Origin: Spirodela intermedia
Lineage: Eukaryota; Streptophyta; Magnoliopsida; Alismatales; Araceae
Direction: 5' to 3'
Assembly (NCBI GenBank): GCA_902729315.2
Contig: LR746279.1
Location: forward strand, 3,066,501-3,130,500
DNA length: 64,000 bases
In this document: piece by piece, positions 24,801-37,849 of the stretch
Position numbering within the stretch: the stretch's first letter is position 1
Layout of the letters: each line of letters starts with the position of its first letter
Position numbers and translations under genes: made by a program
The notes under the pieces: generated by a model
The model's input: only the letters and a program-made list of their open reading frames with translations
What the model was told of the DNA's origin: nothing
Databases searched by the model: none

Positions 24801-25956
24801 TCTGTCTTAAAAATAACTTTCTAGCTGATCACATATACCACGTGCGCGTAGGTAGCGCATTTGTAACGTAACTGATATAGTTAATTAGCCCTCATAGGAG
24901 AATAATTTTAGATATGTCATTATGAGTATATTAGAAGATATTCCTAATGAGGGAAGATGTTTGTGTAAAGTTAAAGCATGTTTTACGCATAATGCTTAAA
25001 TTTATTCGTAATAACCAAACGTTGTCCAGCTTTCTAGTAATAGGATATCTCTAAATTTTTGTCAAGCAGCAGTTGTTGGGACTCTGATAAGAAGTACATT
25101 ACATTAACAATTATAAGAATGAAGCAGATATTTCTATTATAAAGGTCCCCACCTCCCCACCTCCCCTCCCCCCTTCCACTAGCTACGTCATATTTATAGA
25201 TAACCCCACCTCCCTGATTATTTTACAAACTCCTGCCAATGTTTGGCTTATATTTATATTTAGGGCATACCATCAATTTTAGTTGATGAGGGGGAGGTGG
25301 TCTTTCTTGTATGTCGATAGTGCTAGCTTGATACATTTGATTGCTACAACTTTGAGCCCCACTAGCACATGGCAGCTGATCTTTCACTGCTTGTCTTTTA
25401 GGCAATAGGCAAGTGATGTTACTCTAGTCATTATTTTAAGAAGTGGTCAATTTTAGTATTTTGTGATGCAAAAATAGTTTTCTTTGAAAATTATGCTATT
25501 GATTGTTTATAATGAATAATGGATTTGGGTTGATCTGTAAAGAAGATATAGTATTATGTTATGCAAAAATAGTTTTCTAATAAATGTTTATGAGAAGAAA
25601 AGGAATAAAAATGAATAAAAGAAGAAAAAAACTAAAAACTCTTCTATATTTTTCACAAGAAATAAATAAAATAAATACTATAAATTTTGAATGAATGATA
25701 GAGTTGAAAACACCTCTGTGAGTAGCCTAATTGTTGGTAGAGTACTAAACTCGTGTTTGGAAGAGACCCCTAGATTGTGTTAACAATCACGAAAATTACA
25801 CAACTAATAAGTTGAAATCTAGTAAGTACTGGAAACCTCACATAATTCATCATTATTTGTAGCATTCATAAAAAAAAAGAAACACATAACTAAACACGTG
25901 CAGAACAAAACACTCAATTTTGAAGCCTAGGAGTGTGGACGCTGCTATTCTTATGC
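24801..25956. other. gene-free stretch with C-rich tract
   Basis: No gene was seen. A tract at 25,147-25,173 has four C runs of 4, 4, 4 and 6, which gives a quadruplex-compatible G pattern on the minus strand. Confidence 0.55.
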
Positions 25957-26256
25957 TCAACTCTTCTTTTGCCTTTCACATAATAAGTGTATATTGCCAT
26001 CACCATTGTCGCCACTACCGTGCTCGAATCCTCTACTTGTCACACAAAATGGGAGTTCACAACTACTAATATTGTTGCCACAATTATTGCTATCACCATC
26101 ATGAGTGTTGTCGTTGTTGTGCTCATCTCCTTTACATGTCATGTAGAATGAGAGTTCGCAGCCAATACCATTGTTGCCACCATTATTGTTGTCACCATCA
26201 TGAGCATCGCCACCACCATGCTCAGCTCCTCCTCTACTTGTCACATAGAAGGGCAC
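25957..26256 (-). repeat. 99-bp minisatellite preserving a 33-residue coding repeat
   Basis: About 2.7 tandem units of 99 bases stay open in one minus-strand frame (99 codons). Each protein unit begins CEL(S/P)F or MPF, continues with a Thr, a basic residue and Gly-x-Glu-His, then a run rich in Asp, Asn and Gly. I do not recognise the repeat. No promoter or splice context supports a gene, so I list it as a repeat with coding potential. Confidence 0.6.
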
Positions 26257-27544
26257 TCACCACCATTGTCAATGTTGTCCTGTCATTGCCATCATGGCTA
26301 TTGCCATCATGATTTCTCATTCCTCTACTCATCACCCTTGTCCCTCTTCTTTATGAGTCCTAATTTCTGCCAATCACCCCCCTTTTTTTCTCTTCACTCT
26401 CCCTTTAAATACCTCCCATTCAAATGGACTAGTATGCAGCTTGATAGTGGGCTGACTATAATAGATCTGCTGGTCAATTCATGTAAATATAAACTACCTT
26501 TCATGTAAATATAACATTTTCATCTATTAAAATGGAATCGGCATTGCATAAGAAACTTTTTGATTTAATTGAATATGCATATTATAAAATATATAAAATT
26601 TTAATAATTTTTGTATCTAATAAATAAATTATTTAAAATCACAGAAAAATATATTTACATCGAATGTGTGATTTCATCAAGACACTTAAGCTATAATCAT
26701 ATCAAATGTGCATATTCTATTATGTAATAATGAGGCTTTATTAGTAGGCATTGTTGTTAACTACTTGGTGACAAGTTTCCTACTATATGAATTTACTCAT
26801 ATAGCAAGGAGAATAAATAACTTTATGATGAGAGAAATATGATTATTCTTTTCATCATTTTTGCCTATTATTTCACCTCCTTTCAAAGCAAACAAGCAAG
26901 CCATCTTCTCATTTTAATCATGTGCCTTCACCATCTACTATCAAAGCACTATAGAATTTCTTCCACCTAAAGATATCTATGAAATAATTAAAATTTAGTT
27001 CCCTTGTCAAATGTATTCTACTTTTCTAGAATATGGATCCATACATTATCTAGTTCTATATTCTTAACAGATTCTAATAAGTTTATTAGAACCCTTATTT
27101 GCCTTCTTTTTTATCTTATAGGAATTCTAAATATTTTTAATATCTTTTTACTTAATAACTTTTTTGAATGTTGCTTAACCATTTTTCTAATGTCCCAAAG
27201 TACATTTTAGTGTTTGAATAATTTTTCTACTAGAACTGATATGAATTCTAAAGAAACCTACAAAACTAGAGAAACTATTTGTCCACTTTGCTTCATTTTT
27301 GCACAACGAAATATGAGTATATGTTTTATAGTTTTTTAATATCTTCTCCTTCATTACTATCCATCATGAATACCGTATATCTTCTCTATTTGTATGCCTA
27401 TGCTAGATTTTTATTAGATGGTCCAATTTCTAGTGTGTAATTAAATTTCAAAATAGTTTTCATGTTTTCTTTTCCTTTAATAATATAATTCACATTATTG
27501 ACATCCACAACAGAAGGGACATATTGTCATTTTCTCTAGATAAA
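26257..27544. other. gene-free AT-rich stretch
   Basis: No gene was recognised. It lies downstream of the minus-strand copia gag relic and may be eroded retroelement. Confidence 0.45.
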
Positions 27545-28620
27545 TCATTGGTATATGTTTGCTGAATTTTTATACATTTTTACTAGTTTCCATTTGTTCA
27601 TTAAAAAAATTATAGATTTTAAATGCTTAGTATCTTTCTTAGAATTTTTATGCTTTGAAGTAACCACATTCAAAACATTGTATAACTCTTCCATAATCAT
27701 TTCTTCATCATGTAGATTGTTATCTTCAGAATCATGAGCAGCAAAACACAAATTTTCTATGTTATCTTCTTTGAACTCAGTTGAAGAATCATAGTCATCA
27801 TTCCAGGTGGCCATCATTACGTTTTTTCTCCTTTTTTGGTCAATTTATTTTCAGGAAATTCGCTTTCAATGGCCTAGTTTTCTGCACTAAAAATTTTGAG
27901 GTCATTTTTAATTGGAGATTTCTCATTCCTATGCTTGGTAAAGTTTTTCCTTAACCTTCGAGTCAATATAGCAAAATGTTTTGCGTCCTCTTCTTTGGAA
28001 GTCTCCCCTCATCTACAATGTCAAGAGACATCAAATTAATAGTTTTCTAATTAGGTTTATCTATATTTACTTCAGTTTTTCCTAAACCTATCTCATAAGT
28101 CGCTAGGGAACCATAATATGGTCAGGTTGTCAAATTCCGTTTTACTATAATTTTAGATCTCCAATGGGGGATAAGGAATCTTTCCACTCATATTACCAAT
28201 AAGATAAAGTTTTTATTTTTCTAATCATTCATTATATCTGTAAAACTATCAAAAATCTTAAGTACGGTCTCATTCTCATCCATTCCTAACATCTTTACTA
28301 ATGAATGAACTAGTAAACTTTAGACATCTTAATGTGTGTGGTGGCTTCATAAATCAGCTACAATCCATCAAAAACTTTTTACTTGATTCCGAAATCAAAA
28401 TGCTATTGAAAGATTTGGCATTCAAAGATAAAATCTACCTATATTGCTCTATAGATTATTCTTAATTTTCAATGGTCCATCGTATAACATCTTTCATAGT
28501 TGATAATTTAAGACTTTGATAATATATTCATAATATTTTTTCATAATATATAATTCAAAAAATTGGATAATGATGGCAAATAGACATTACTCCCTTCTGC
28601 ATTATACCTTAAGGTACTGG
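27545..28620 (-). mobile_element. Ty1/copia gag relic
   Basis: On the minus strand, 28,440-28,050 holds a stop-broken gag domain of the UBN2 kind. It reads LNAKSFNSILISESS, then NETVLKIFDSFTDIMND and LATYEIG, in the expected order. The 90-codon open frame at 27,817-27,545 reads ATWNDDYDSST, ENLCFAAHDSED and DEEMIMEELYNVL. That matches the acidic linker typical of copia gag-pol before the zinc knuckle. No integrase or reverse transcriptase follows, so the element is truncated. Confidence 0.75.
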
Positions 28621-28679
28621 TCATGGGATCTACCTCTAAAAGAAATTTCTTCCTATGTGTAAAATAAAAAATGAAATAC

Positions 28680-30010
28680 TAAATATATTTTGCACTATAA
28701 TTAAATTAAAAATACATAATTGATTTCATTGGATTTTAATCTTTGACTTATGTCAAACCATTCCTAATGTGTCTAATTTTCTTTCTCCAAAACCTAATTT
28801 TAATCTTTCTTAGTTCTAGATCTAAATATGCTATGCTTTCTAAATGTTTCAGCCCCTTGTCTACATTCTCTCTCTAAAAATAATTCTACTCTTGGGTTCT
28901 ACTATACCAATCATTCACCACCAAATTTTTTATTACTAGGATCAAGTTTTATAGAATTTTCCTCAAAAATTCTCTTCTACATTCACAACTCTATGAGACA
29001 AACAAGTGATTACATGCTCAGCTCTCTTCAATGATTAACTCAAGATTTAATCACAAATATTTCTGTGAGATTTTGGAAAGATTTCACCATTAACTTGAGG
29101 AATATCTAGAAGCCTGATGAGAAGATAATGATAAAGACTTTATTTTTAGTGAACTCTACTCATATGAAATATATTTGAATGTTGAAGGCATTATTATCAC
29201 TTTGATCTAGTCAAGTAAAATCAATGCTTGAATTGGTTCCTTAACATGTTGACTTGTTGATTCAAAAATAACAAAGACCTCTCAAATTCTCTTATATCTT
29301 TTATTAAAAATATCACTCAGCTCTTAAGATGGGACAAGAGTCAAAGGTGATTATTTTTACTAATGAACATTTGGGATGAGATGACTTTATAGAGAACCCT
29401 CCTTTATTTTCCACTATATCTCAACATTTATATTCTAAAATTGATTATAAATCCATATGATTGGAAATTAGTATGACATGATTGTTAAGAGTCTGGACAT
29501 ATTTTACAATAATGAATACACGTAATCATTAGATAACAACATATATATTTGAAGTCAAGGGTCTATTATCACTGAAAAAAACCATACATTGTAAAATAAA
29601 GTAAGAATTATTTTAGAACTTATTCAAATCATGTTACCACTTAGACATATTGAATCATGATTTAGCTAATAAAAGGATAACTTTGATGTGGCATAATCTA
29701 TACAAACATTTTTAAAAAAATCTTAAGAGGTAATATCAGTTGTTTAAATTAAATCTATTAGTTTGATATCAAGACTAATGAATGGTCAACATGATTATCT
29801 AGTATGCTGACTTACCTTTCATACCCATATTTTATCTTATGAGTTCTTGTTGATTCTATAAGACTAATCATTTATTTCTCCTAGGGATAATTTCTACAAA
29901 TATTAATAGTTTCCACAGTAGTATATAAAGTAATAAGATTCATGGAATCCTAGAATTCAACATTATGAAATTCTTATGCATTTCTTGAATTTCAATTTGG
30001 GTATTTTATA
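28680..30010 (-). mobile_element. probable LTR next to the copia gag relic
   Basis: This AT-rich block pairs with 18,900-20,060. It lies upstream of the minus-strand gag relic, where a 5' LTR should be. Primer site and exact ends were not identified, so the assignment is inferred from position and repetition. Confidence 0.5.
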
Positions 30011-30286
30011 CTATCACTTATAGTTCCTTATGATGGGGATAGGAGCTGCCACATCATTAGTGTCTGCTACATTAGTAGAGTTGTCATGTCATTATCAAAC
30101 ACCATGTCATCATTAAATGTTACATCATCCCTAAGGCTAATGTGTCATTTGGTGAATCAATACCTCCTTTTATATCTATAAATATCCTTATAATGACAAT
30201 TGAAGAAGAAAAGAAGATAAAAAAGGAGTTCATTTAGTTAGGATTGACTAAGATCACCTAATTTAAAGTTTAGTCATGATGACTAT

Positions 30287-32060
30287 TGATAAGTTTTCAT
30301 TATCATGAGTTAATAATTAATTAATAATATATTTTAAGTCTTAACTCATGATAAATAAACTTATATTTAAGTTAAATGATAAAAAGTGATTTTTATTTAG
30401 TTAATGTGAATTTTGGCTAATTATGTAACTTTATGTCCATTTATATAATTCTTATAATCATATTTTTAAGATAAATAAAGAAAAATAAATTAAATTAAAA
30501 AGTGAAAAAAAGGGGACCTGCTAGCCAACTAGGCTCAGAAGTGGGTTAGAGCAAAACTATAAGCGAGGGCACGAGCAGCTAAAAACTAGTAGGTGACATG
30601 TGTGCATCAATTTCCTTCTACATCACTGGTGGCCAACTAGGCGTACAACAAGAAGTGACCGTACACACAAGAGAGAACCTTATTGAACATAAAATCTCAT
30701 GTTATTATATATCGTCTCAATACTCAGAAAAAAATTGATGTGAGACTAAACATGCATCATAGCTTCTCGTAAGGTTTTTAATAATTTGAATATCTAAAAT
30801 GTCTCTTATTGATATGAAGTAGATATCCTTATGATGTCACTTTAAAAGGATATTTATATACTTATTTCACTTTCTCTTATGTAGGCGGGTGACTGACGAG
30901 GACTTGATTTCTACCAGAATCAAAACTCATATTTTTATTTGACTAAATCATGATTTTCTTGTAGATTCCTAGTGAACAATTAAGGTGCTAAATTGTTTAA
31001 TCCTCGACAAAAATATCATCAACATGATTCGTGGAACATTGTTACTAAAATTGACAAACGATTTTAGATAAAAAGATTGTGAATCTATTGAGTAAATTAT
31101 TTTTGATTGATCGACAAATAAGTAATAGTTGAGAAGAGGATGATCTATTAGAAGACAAGTCATTACCTTCTGAGAGTGTACTAGATGAGATGAAGAACCT
31201 CTTGCTGTACAAACTTAAGAATGAAGCTCTCTACGACACTCACCTCCATCCAACTTATTACTATTAGGTGACAACCACTATAGATCTATAAAGTTGTTAT
31301 TTTTCTGCTTTATCAAGTGATAGTCCTTGGAGACAATTTGACAACTTATTTAATTGATTTTAAGACTTTGCAAGAAGATCTAGAAATTGTCTATGTCATT
31401 TATATCTAAGGAGAGCCTTTGAGGCTATGGATATTACACAATCGTCTTCTCAAACACTCTAGATTTCGACGCATCACCGCTGCCACGTCGGAATTTTATT
31501 TTACTATTTTTAACTACTTTAACTTCTACCATCTTTTTTTTGACTTCGAAAGAAAATCTATCAAATACTTAGGTTGTCCATATCTAAGGAGAGTATTTGA
31601 GGTCATAAACATCGTTCGATAATTCTTTCAAATATACAAAATTTCAACGATCACTATCGCAAGGTTAGAACTCTATCCTTCTTATTTTTAATTTAGTTTT
31701 TACTTCATTTAGTAATACTTTGTGTGATTTCAAGTTTTGAAATTATTCTTTATTTAATTACGATTCTTATAGCTTTTATAAATTTTAATTTGACTAATTA
31801 ATCATCTATAATTACTTATAGAAGAATCATCAGCTTGAACTCTATTTCTACTTGATTTGCATTCATCATTTAGTCTAAAAATTATATAAATATATATTTT
31901 TTACAAAAAATTAAAATATTATTTGATATTATATTACATTTATGTGATTGACTTGAAAAATCTTAATTATTTTTTAAACTTTTACAGAATTATAATTGAT
32001 ATATTTGTTCGAAAATACTTCTAAAGATCTGAAGAGTTCAAACTAAATGATTAGTTCACT
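30287..32060 (+). mobile_element. solo LTR of the large LTR family
   Basis: It begins TGATAAGTTTTCATTATCATGA and aligns along its length with the LTR at 61,438-63,145. Examples are GAGTTAATAATTAATTAATAAT near the start and 'GGGGAC(C/T)' near 30,513 and 61,661. It ends near GATTAGTTCA at about 32,060. No internal region flanks it. I could not find a clean target duplication. Confidence 0.7.
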
Positions 32061-34149
32061 CCCATTCACTTAAGGGGAAATATATTTACTACTATTTTAT
32101 TTTTTGTCTAATACACTCTCCTTTGACCACCTAGCTACCTTGGTGACTAATGGAGAACAATGATTATATTGGATGAGTTGATTGTTTACTAGATTAAACT
32201 CATAAAAAGGATGAGGGAATGAAGCTTTTTCATTAGGTATTTAAGCATTTGACATGAAGGCTTTGAAGATGAGTATTCAATCTTTGTGTATTCCTTATTA
32301 TTTTGGTTTTTTTGTAAAGTTTTTTTGTCTTCTATCAATTTCTCTATTTTGTTGGACCTCTAACATTAAAAAAAATTGTTCAAAAACTTTCTTTAAAATT
32401 ATGTAGTAACAACATTTTGACTATCCAAACTTTGAATCTATTTATTTTTGCACTTCTTCAATCCAAATGTAGACTAGAGTTTTTCAACTTAATGGAGAAC
32501 TATTGATATATTCCTTTCAAACTTGAATATTTTAATTTTGTCTTAATTCACATGTTCGAAAAACTGTCCAATATTAGATAGGACTGATAAGTAATGTAAT
32601 TATATAGTTAGATCATTCTATATAATCTGGAAAAAATATTTTAATATCACAAATGTGTCAATAGGTGTCAAATCATACCATATTACCATTTTCTTCTAGG
32701 CCTGAATTCAATTAATAATACTTTGTCTTTAAATATTCCTACAAGATAAAACTAAGTCTTACGACTCAAATCATTATATTTTAGTCATAATTAGTTAATT
32801 ATAAAATCACTATAATATTTTTTAAATATATTAAATATTTTAAAATATAAAACTTGCGAAGAATTAGACATCAAAATTAAATAACAACTTATGAATAAAT
32901 TTTCTTTTGTATCAATCAAAATTAATAAAATCAACAACAATCTCTACCAAATCCAGGGGGATAAAATAAAGGAGAACTCATTTCTTTCTTTTGGATTCAT
33001 CACTCTATGAGGCTAAAATAATAAGAACTACTTTCTTCTTATTGATTCATCACTCTTGATGATCATCAGAAATAAACTACCACTAGTCTCCTCTAGACTA
33101 TTATATCACAGTTGGTGTATAAACATAATCGAAATTCAAAGCAGAATGAGCCACCTTTTGTTAGAATTCAGCTTTAACCATCTTGGACGATGTTCTTATT
33201 TTTCCATCATCAGAAAATCTATGTGAAGAAGTTTTTGATATCATAAAGTAAATATATTGACAAAACATTAGAGATAGATTTTCAGAGTTGTAATAATTTG
33301 GTGCAAACATTTTGCAAGAAAGATGTATAATGATACTTACTCTAGATTTAGGTGAAATATTACTCTTGTTGTTTCCATGACACTATTTTACTTTGGATGA
33401 GCAAAGGATTCTCTATATATTAATAGGGCTGCATTTTATTTTCATAATAATGTGATAGTTGATTAGTTGTCTAATGGTGTGAAATATGTCACATCCTGCA
33501 CATGTAATTTGTATAGTACAAAGGCTTATTATACTTGACAAATTTAGAACAGTCTGATGACTTTGAATTGTATTATGAAGCTTGTTGAATTATGATTCTT
33601 AGAGAGAGTTGTCCAATGAGTTTATACCTTAATTAGTGACATCCATTTTCACATAAAATTATTTCATGCAAATTCATTCATATATAATGATTGCTTTACT
33701 TTACATTTTACTTAAAGTAGACAGAAGTTGTAAAACACTCAATAATCAATATTATCTATAGGCAATTCTACCACTTTTAAGGATACTAACACAATTCCAT
33801 ATGTGTGGTCATCAGCAAAACAAATCAGGGTCCCAGAATCTTTAAATCATACATAAAGCGTCCAACTTTTCTCTTCAAGATTCACGACTTGAGGTGGCTT
33901 AAGAGCTGGTATTAATACCAGCTAATCATGTCTGAATTAAGGGTTTAGAAGGATCTTAAGAGCTAATATACTATAACTATTAAAAGTAGAACGTTTTGTC
34001 GCTCTTGACATTCAACTCCTTATTCAAAAGCTTCATTCCTTTGTTTTCTTCGTTTGAATAATCTTTCTTTGTATATTAATTTTGGTATAAACTAACTCGG
34101 AGTGTAGAGAAGAGAGAAAAAGGGTGAATTTTAACTGCGGAGCAGGGAG
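32061..34149. other. gene-free AT-rich stretch with a 20-bp palindrome
   Basis: No coding domain was recognised. A perfect 20-base palindrome occupies 33,904-33,923. The stretch ends where the conserved upstream module of RING copy B begins. Confidence 0.5.
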
Positions 34150-34230
34150 CAATTATGTGGCCTTTCAGGAAAAGGAAATTTTGTAGACGTCCCCCGGGTG
34201 GGCGGCGGGATCGCAACGGCTAGATTACCC

Positions 34231-34266
34231 CGGCGCCACTGGAATAACAGATTCGCGGCTTTTTCT
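34231..34266 (+). promoter_or_regulatory. conserved RING-family upstream module, copy B
   Basis: GCGCCACTGG, then TAACAGATTCGCGGC and a T-rich run, recur upstream of copies E and F in gene orientation. ATTCGCGG at 34,251-34,258 fits the plant E2F consensus WTTSSCSS. Its role is inferred from conservation beside decayed flanks. Confidence 0.5.
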
Positions 34267-34365
34267 GAACAAGAAATCCGGCGTATCTTGCCATTGCGAA
34301 GGTGTTTTGGTTTTAAGAAGCGCCTCCCTCCTTTCCCAAGACTCTTTCTTGTATCTCCGCTACGT

Positions 34366-34374
34366 TATATATAA
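34366..34374 (+). promoter_or_regulatory. TATA box of RING copy B
   Basis: TATATATAA lies inside the palindrome GTTATATATAAC, about 50 bases before the CT-rich leader (34,420-34,460). The equivalent site is GTTATATGTAAC in copy C and CGTTATATACAC in copy D. Confidence 0.7.
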
Positions 34375-37092
34375 CCTCTACTCTCCCCACGGCCGCCGTC
34401 GCCTGCTCCCACCCCTTCTCCTCTCTCTCTCTCTCTCTCTCGCTCGCTCGCTCGCTCGCTCTCCGCCTTCTCTCTGTAGGAAGCGAGTGGCGGAGCACGG
34501 CGGCGATCGGCAGAAAGACGAAGAGGGGGGGATTCCGATCCATCTTCTCTCATCAGAGATATATAGAGTGATCCGAGTTTCCGAGCGCAGCAGGTGCCCG
34601 GCTTCCGCCGGTATCTTTTTCACCTCGTCCGCGTATCTCCGAGCCCTCTCCTTCGTCCTGCCATCTTTTTCTTACCGCCCATCTGTCAATCTATCTTTCT
34701 CTCTTTTTCACCGATCTTCTTTTTCTCTCGCATTCGCCCTCCTCCCCTCTTTCCACCGCGCTGTGAGAGACTCGTTCTCACCTCGCGGATCTCTCGTTCC
34801 GTTCTCTCTCTCCCAGTAATATAATATCAGTGGTCGCCTCCCAGAAAGAGCCTTTCTCCTCGCTTCTTCTGTAGGGCCGATCTTCTTCTTCCATGAAGAA
34901 AGGAAGATGGGCAGACGAACAGATTCTACCTCTGGGCTTCTTGAGCTCGCGGTGAAAAAGAAAAATCTGGCGCCTTTTTCAGGATCTGAGTTCCCCAAAG
35001 GATCTGTTCGATCCCCGAGGGTCTGCAACCTGTTTTCTGCCGTCGGCAATTGTCACAAACATGGGATAATTTTCTGCCGTTGCTTCTCTGACCAAGCTAC
35101 TTTCTTCAGCCGTCGCCGGCCCAGTTGTGGCCAAGGGAAGAACTCAAATGGAAAAAAGTTGATCCTCCGTTTCATTTTCTCTGCGCAGTGGTGCACCGGG
35201 AATGGGATCGCATTCAAGGAGGGACGGGAGGACGCTGATTGACGTAAGATCTCTCACACACCCGCATACACTGGTCGTTTTGCTGCTTCTGGATCACATA
35301 GAACGGAGGAGATGACCTCACCATGGTCTCTGTGTTTCTTGTCTGGAACAGGACGCGCTCATTCGAAACGGATCGGCTCTCCTCAAGGGTTGTCGAGTCT
35401 CGCAGGTCCCCGGAGGATATGTGCAGAGTCCTCATGAGGTCCGACGAGGTTGCCCTCCTTTCTCATACTTTTCTGCACCAGAGGACGACCAAAGGGCTTC
35501 AACCAGCGGCTTCCACCACATGAGTTCAAGTGAGAGCCCAGGTGGTCTATGGGTGGAGGCAGACCCCAGAGGTTTGGAAAGACGTAGCTCTGGCGTTCTT
35601 CCACCACTAGCTCCCAGCTGGATGCCCCATCAAGGTCCGACGAGTGGCTATCTACAGATGTTATCAGAGCTTTCTTGTGGGGGGGCCTTGAGCTCATGGA
35701 GTTACCAAGCATTAAGTACGATGATATTTGAGGTACGTTTATGACCCAGTCTGGTTCAGTTTCGTCTCTTTCGAATTACGTTTCTTCTTATTCTCATGAA
35801 TTTTTTGTTACAGTTTAATTTTAACGTAAAGTCCATTGTGTAACGTTCCAGTCTCCAGCGTGGAGTTGTTATTGCACACGTGTATTGTGTTGCCCTGTGT
35901 TTAACTACCCCCATGACTAGCGTCAGGCTGATATCTCTCTCTCTCTCTCTCACACACACCCGTCTATCTCGAACCTTGCCCACCCCTGAGCTGCATGACA
36001 TATGCTCAGTTTCTGTGTGATAAATTGCCCTTTCTGTCCCCATAGTTGTGCAGACTCCTGAACCCGCAGCATTATTTACTAACTTCAACACTCTTAGGGT
36101 TGACTTTTGAATAGGGTAACGTCGTTCACCTGCACTTGATAAATTAGCTTCTGAAAGATGCTGCATTCGTCTCCAGAATGACGTATATCTTAGAAAGTTG
36201 CCAAAAGCTTCATCTTTGGCGACCATCCTAAGATGTGGTACGCATTTATCGTCATGCTTCTATCTGCTACTTAGTCCTTCATGCCAGGGATGAATTGTTG
36301 GCAATACTTTCCCTATCACCGTTCATTTTACAATAATTTCTACTATGTTTGGCTTCATCTTTGACGATCATCCTAAGATCCGATTTTTGTCAGATTCTTT
36401 GATGTTAGTTATTGGTGCCGTTTTTATTGCTTTTCTTTCCCCATAGGGGGGAAGACTTATTGGGTTCCCCAGATGCTATTTTTTTAGTATCAACTTGTGT
36501 GGTTTCTCTCTCTAGGAAGTCCAGAATATGCTGGATCGCATTCAAAGAGGGGAAAGAATGATGATTGACGTGAGACCTCGTTTAACATACTCTGATTTAG
36601 ATTACTTTCTTCGGAAGTTTTTCTGGGCAGAAGCCTCCAATGTGATGGTGGGATTACATTTTCTTAGCATCCCATCCCTCTCTGTGCAGCGTGCACTGCT
36701 TCTGGATGAGTCACTATTCCATGATATTCATCAAGCTAAGAGCCTCGAGGACACTGTGCAGGAGTTGTTGGCATTGGTGGAAGAGCAGATTGGGAATGTG
36801 AGTGTGGGGGCTGGCCGAGGACACTGTGCAGAAGAACTTCTACACCCTGCAAGGCCGAGTCCTGCTGTATCTGCCAGGTAAATTGCGAAGAAACCATCCG
36901 GACATTCATGCATTTGTCAATTTTCTGTGGCATTCACTCCTTCCTTTACGCATGGCAGGAAAATTATGCCGATGGCGAGGATTTGGGAGTGTTGACCTTG
37001 GGCATGATCGTCTGCCCGCTTCTTGTGTTGGAAAATGGCTGGTTCAGTAGAACGTCTGCCCGCTCTGCAAGAAGACGGCCTTATCTACCTAA
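34366..37092 (+). pseudogene. RING-H2 E3 ligase pseudogene, copy B
   Basis: All family exons can be traced. They are exon 1 to 34,610, exon 2 at 35,189-35,243 (MGSHSRRDGRTLID), exon 3 at 35,352-35,732 (127 codons), exon 4 at 36,516-36,569, fused exons 5/6 at 36,690-36,877 and exon 7 at 36,959-37,092. Exon 3 is about 80% identical in protein to copy E. Lesions: the exon-1 ATG has become ATA next to a stop; intron 5 is missing; and an extra G in GTGGGGGCTGG shifts the frame in exon 6. In exon 7 a one-base loss at ACCTTGGGC destroys CGHDFH, and TAG replaces a Gln codon before NVCPLC. The promoter region is well kept, so the copy may still be transcribed as non-coding RNA. Confidence 0.85.
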
Positions 37093-37758
37093 ATCACGAA
37101 TACGTTTCTCCTGGCAGGAAGATGCGAAGGGTGAGCAGTGAAAAGGTGGAGCCTTTTTAACGTCTCTGGGTCTGAACAAGCGAACCAGAGGTGCTGGTTC
37201 GAATTTGCATTCGATTCTATCGTTCCCTTCACTCCCATTTTTTGGGAGTAATACCATTACTGAAACCTGGTCGGTCCCCACTCGTGAAGACTATGTTCCA
37301 TTGTCTGCTGTTGTTTTCCTCAAAGTTGCCGCCTTTGAGGTGGAATATGACCAGATTATGAAGCCCTTGACTTTATTCATCATTTGATTGGATGGTTCCT
37401 GTTGCATCCTTTTTGTTGTTTGGGTTACAGAAAAATCATTACCCTCCTTTCTTGTTGATTGAAACTTTTTAGCTTGTGTTTATCCTGTAGCAACGTGTTT
37501 GACCCAGCCAGCTCTCTGAAAGGCTCTTTCTTTAGTTACTTTGTCAACCAATAAGCTGCTGCTCCTAAAGTCAACGAGAGATCATAAAATCTGCAAGAAA
37601 GACGGCATCTTAGTCTAAATACAGTATGGAAGGAAACAAGTCATACTGCAAAATCGGTTCTTTCCCTATTTCCGCGCGTCTTTCTCAAGCATCACACTCG
37701 ATCCATGTCCCGGTGCTCCTCCCCAAGACTCTTTCTCGCTGACTTCCTCTCCGCCATG

Positions 37759-37768
37759 TTATATGTAA
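37759..37768 (+). promoter_or_regulatory. TATA box of RING copy C
   Basis: TTATATGTAA precedes a CT-rich leader (37,812-37,835), matching the layout of copy B. Confidence 0.6.
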
Positions 37769-37849
37769 CGGGTACTCTCTGCGCACGGCCGGCGCCGTCT
37801 CCCACCTTTCTCCTCTCTCTCTCTCTCTCCCTCTCCCCGAGGAAGCGAG

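Noticed and set aside
34307-34819. 170-codon frame over the copy B promoter
   Set aside because: It runs through the TATA box, CT tract, first exon and intron in a frame not shared by other copies.
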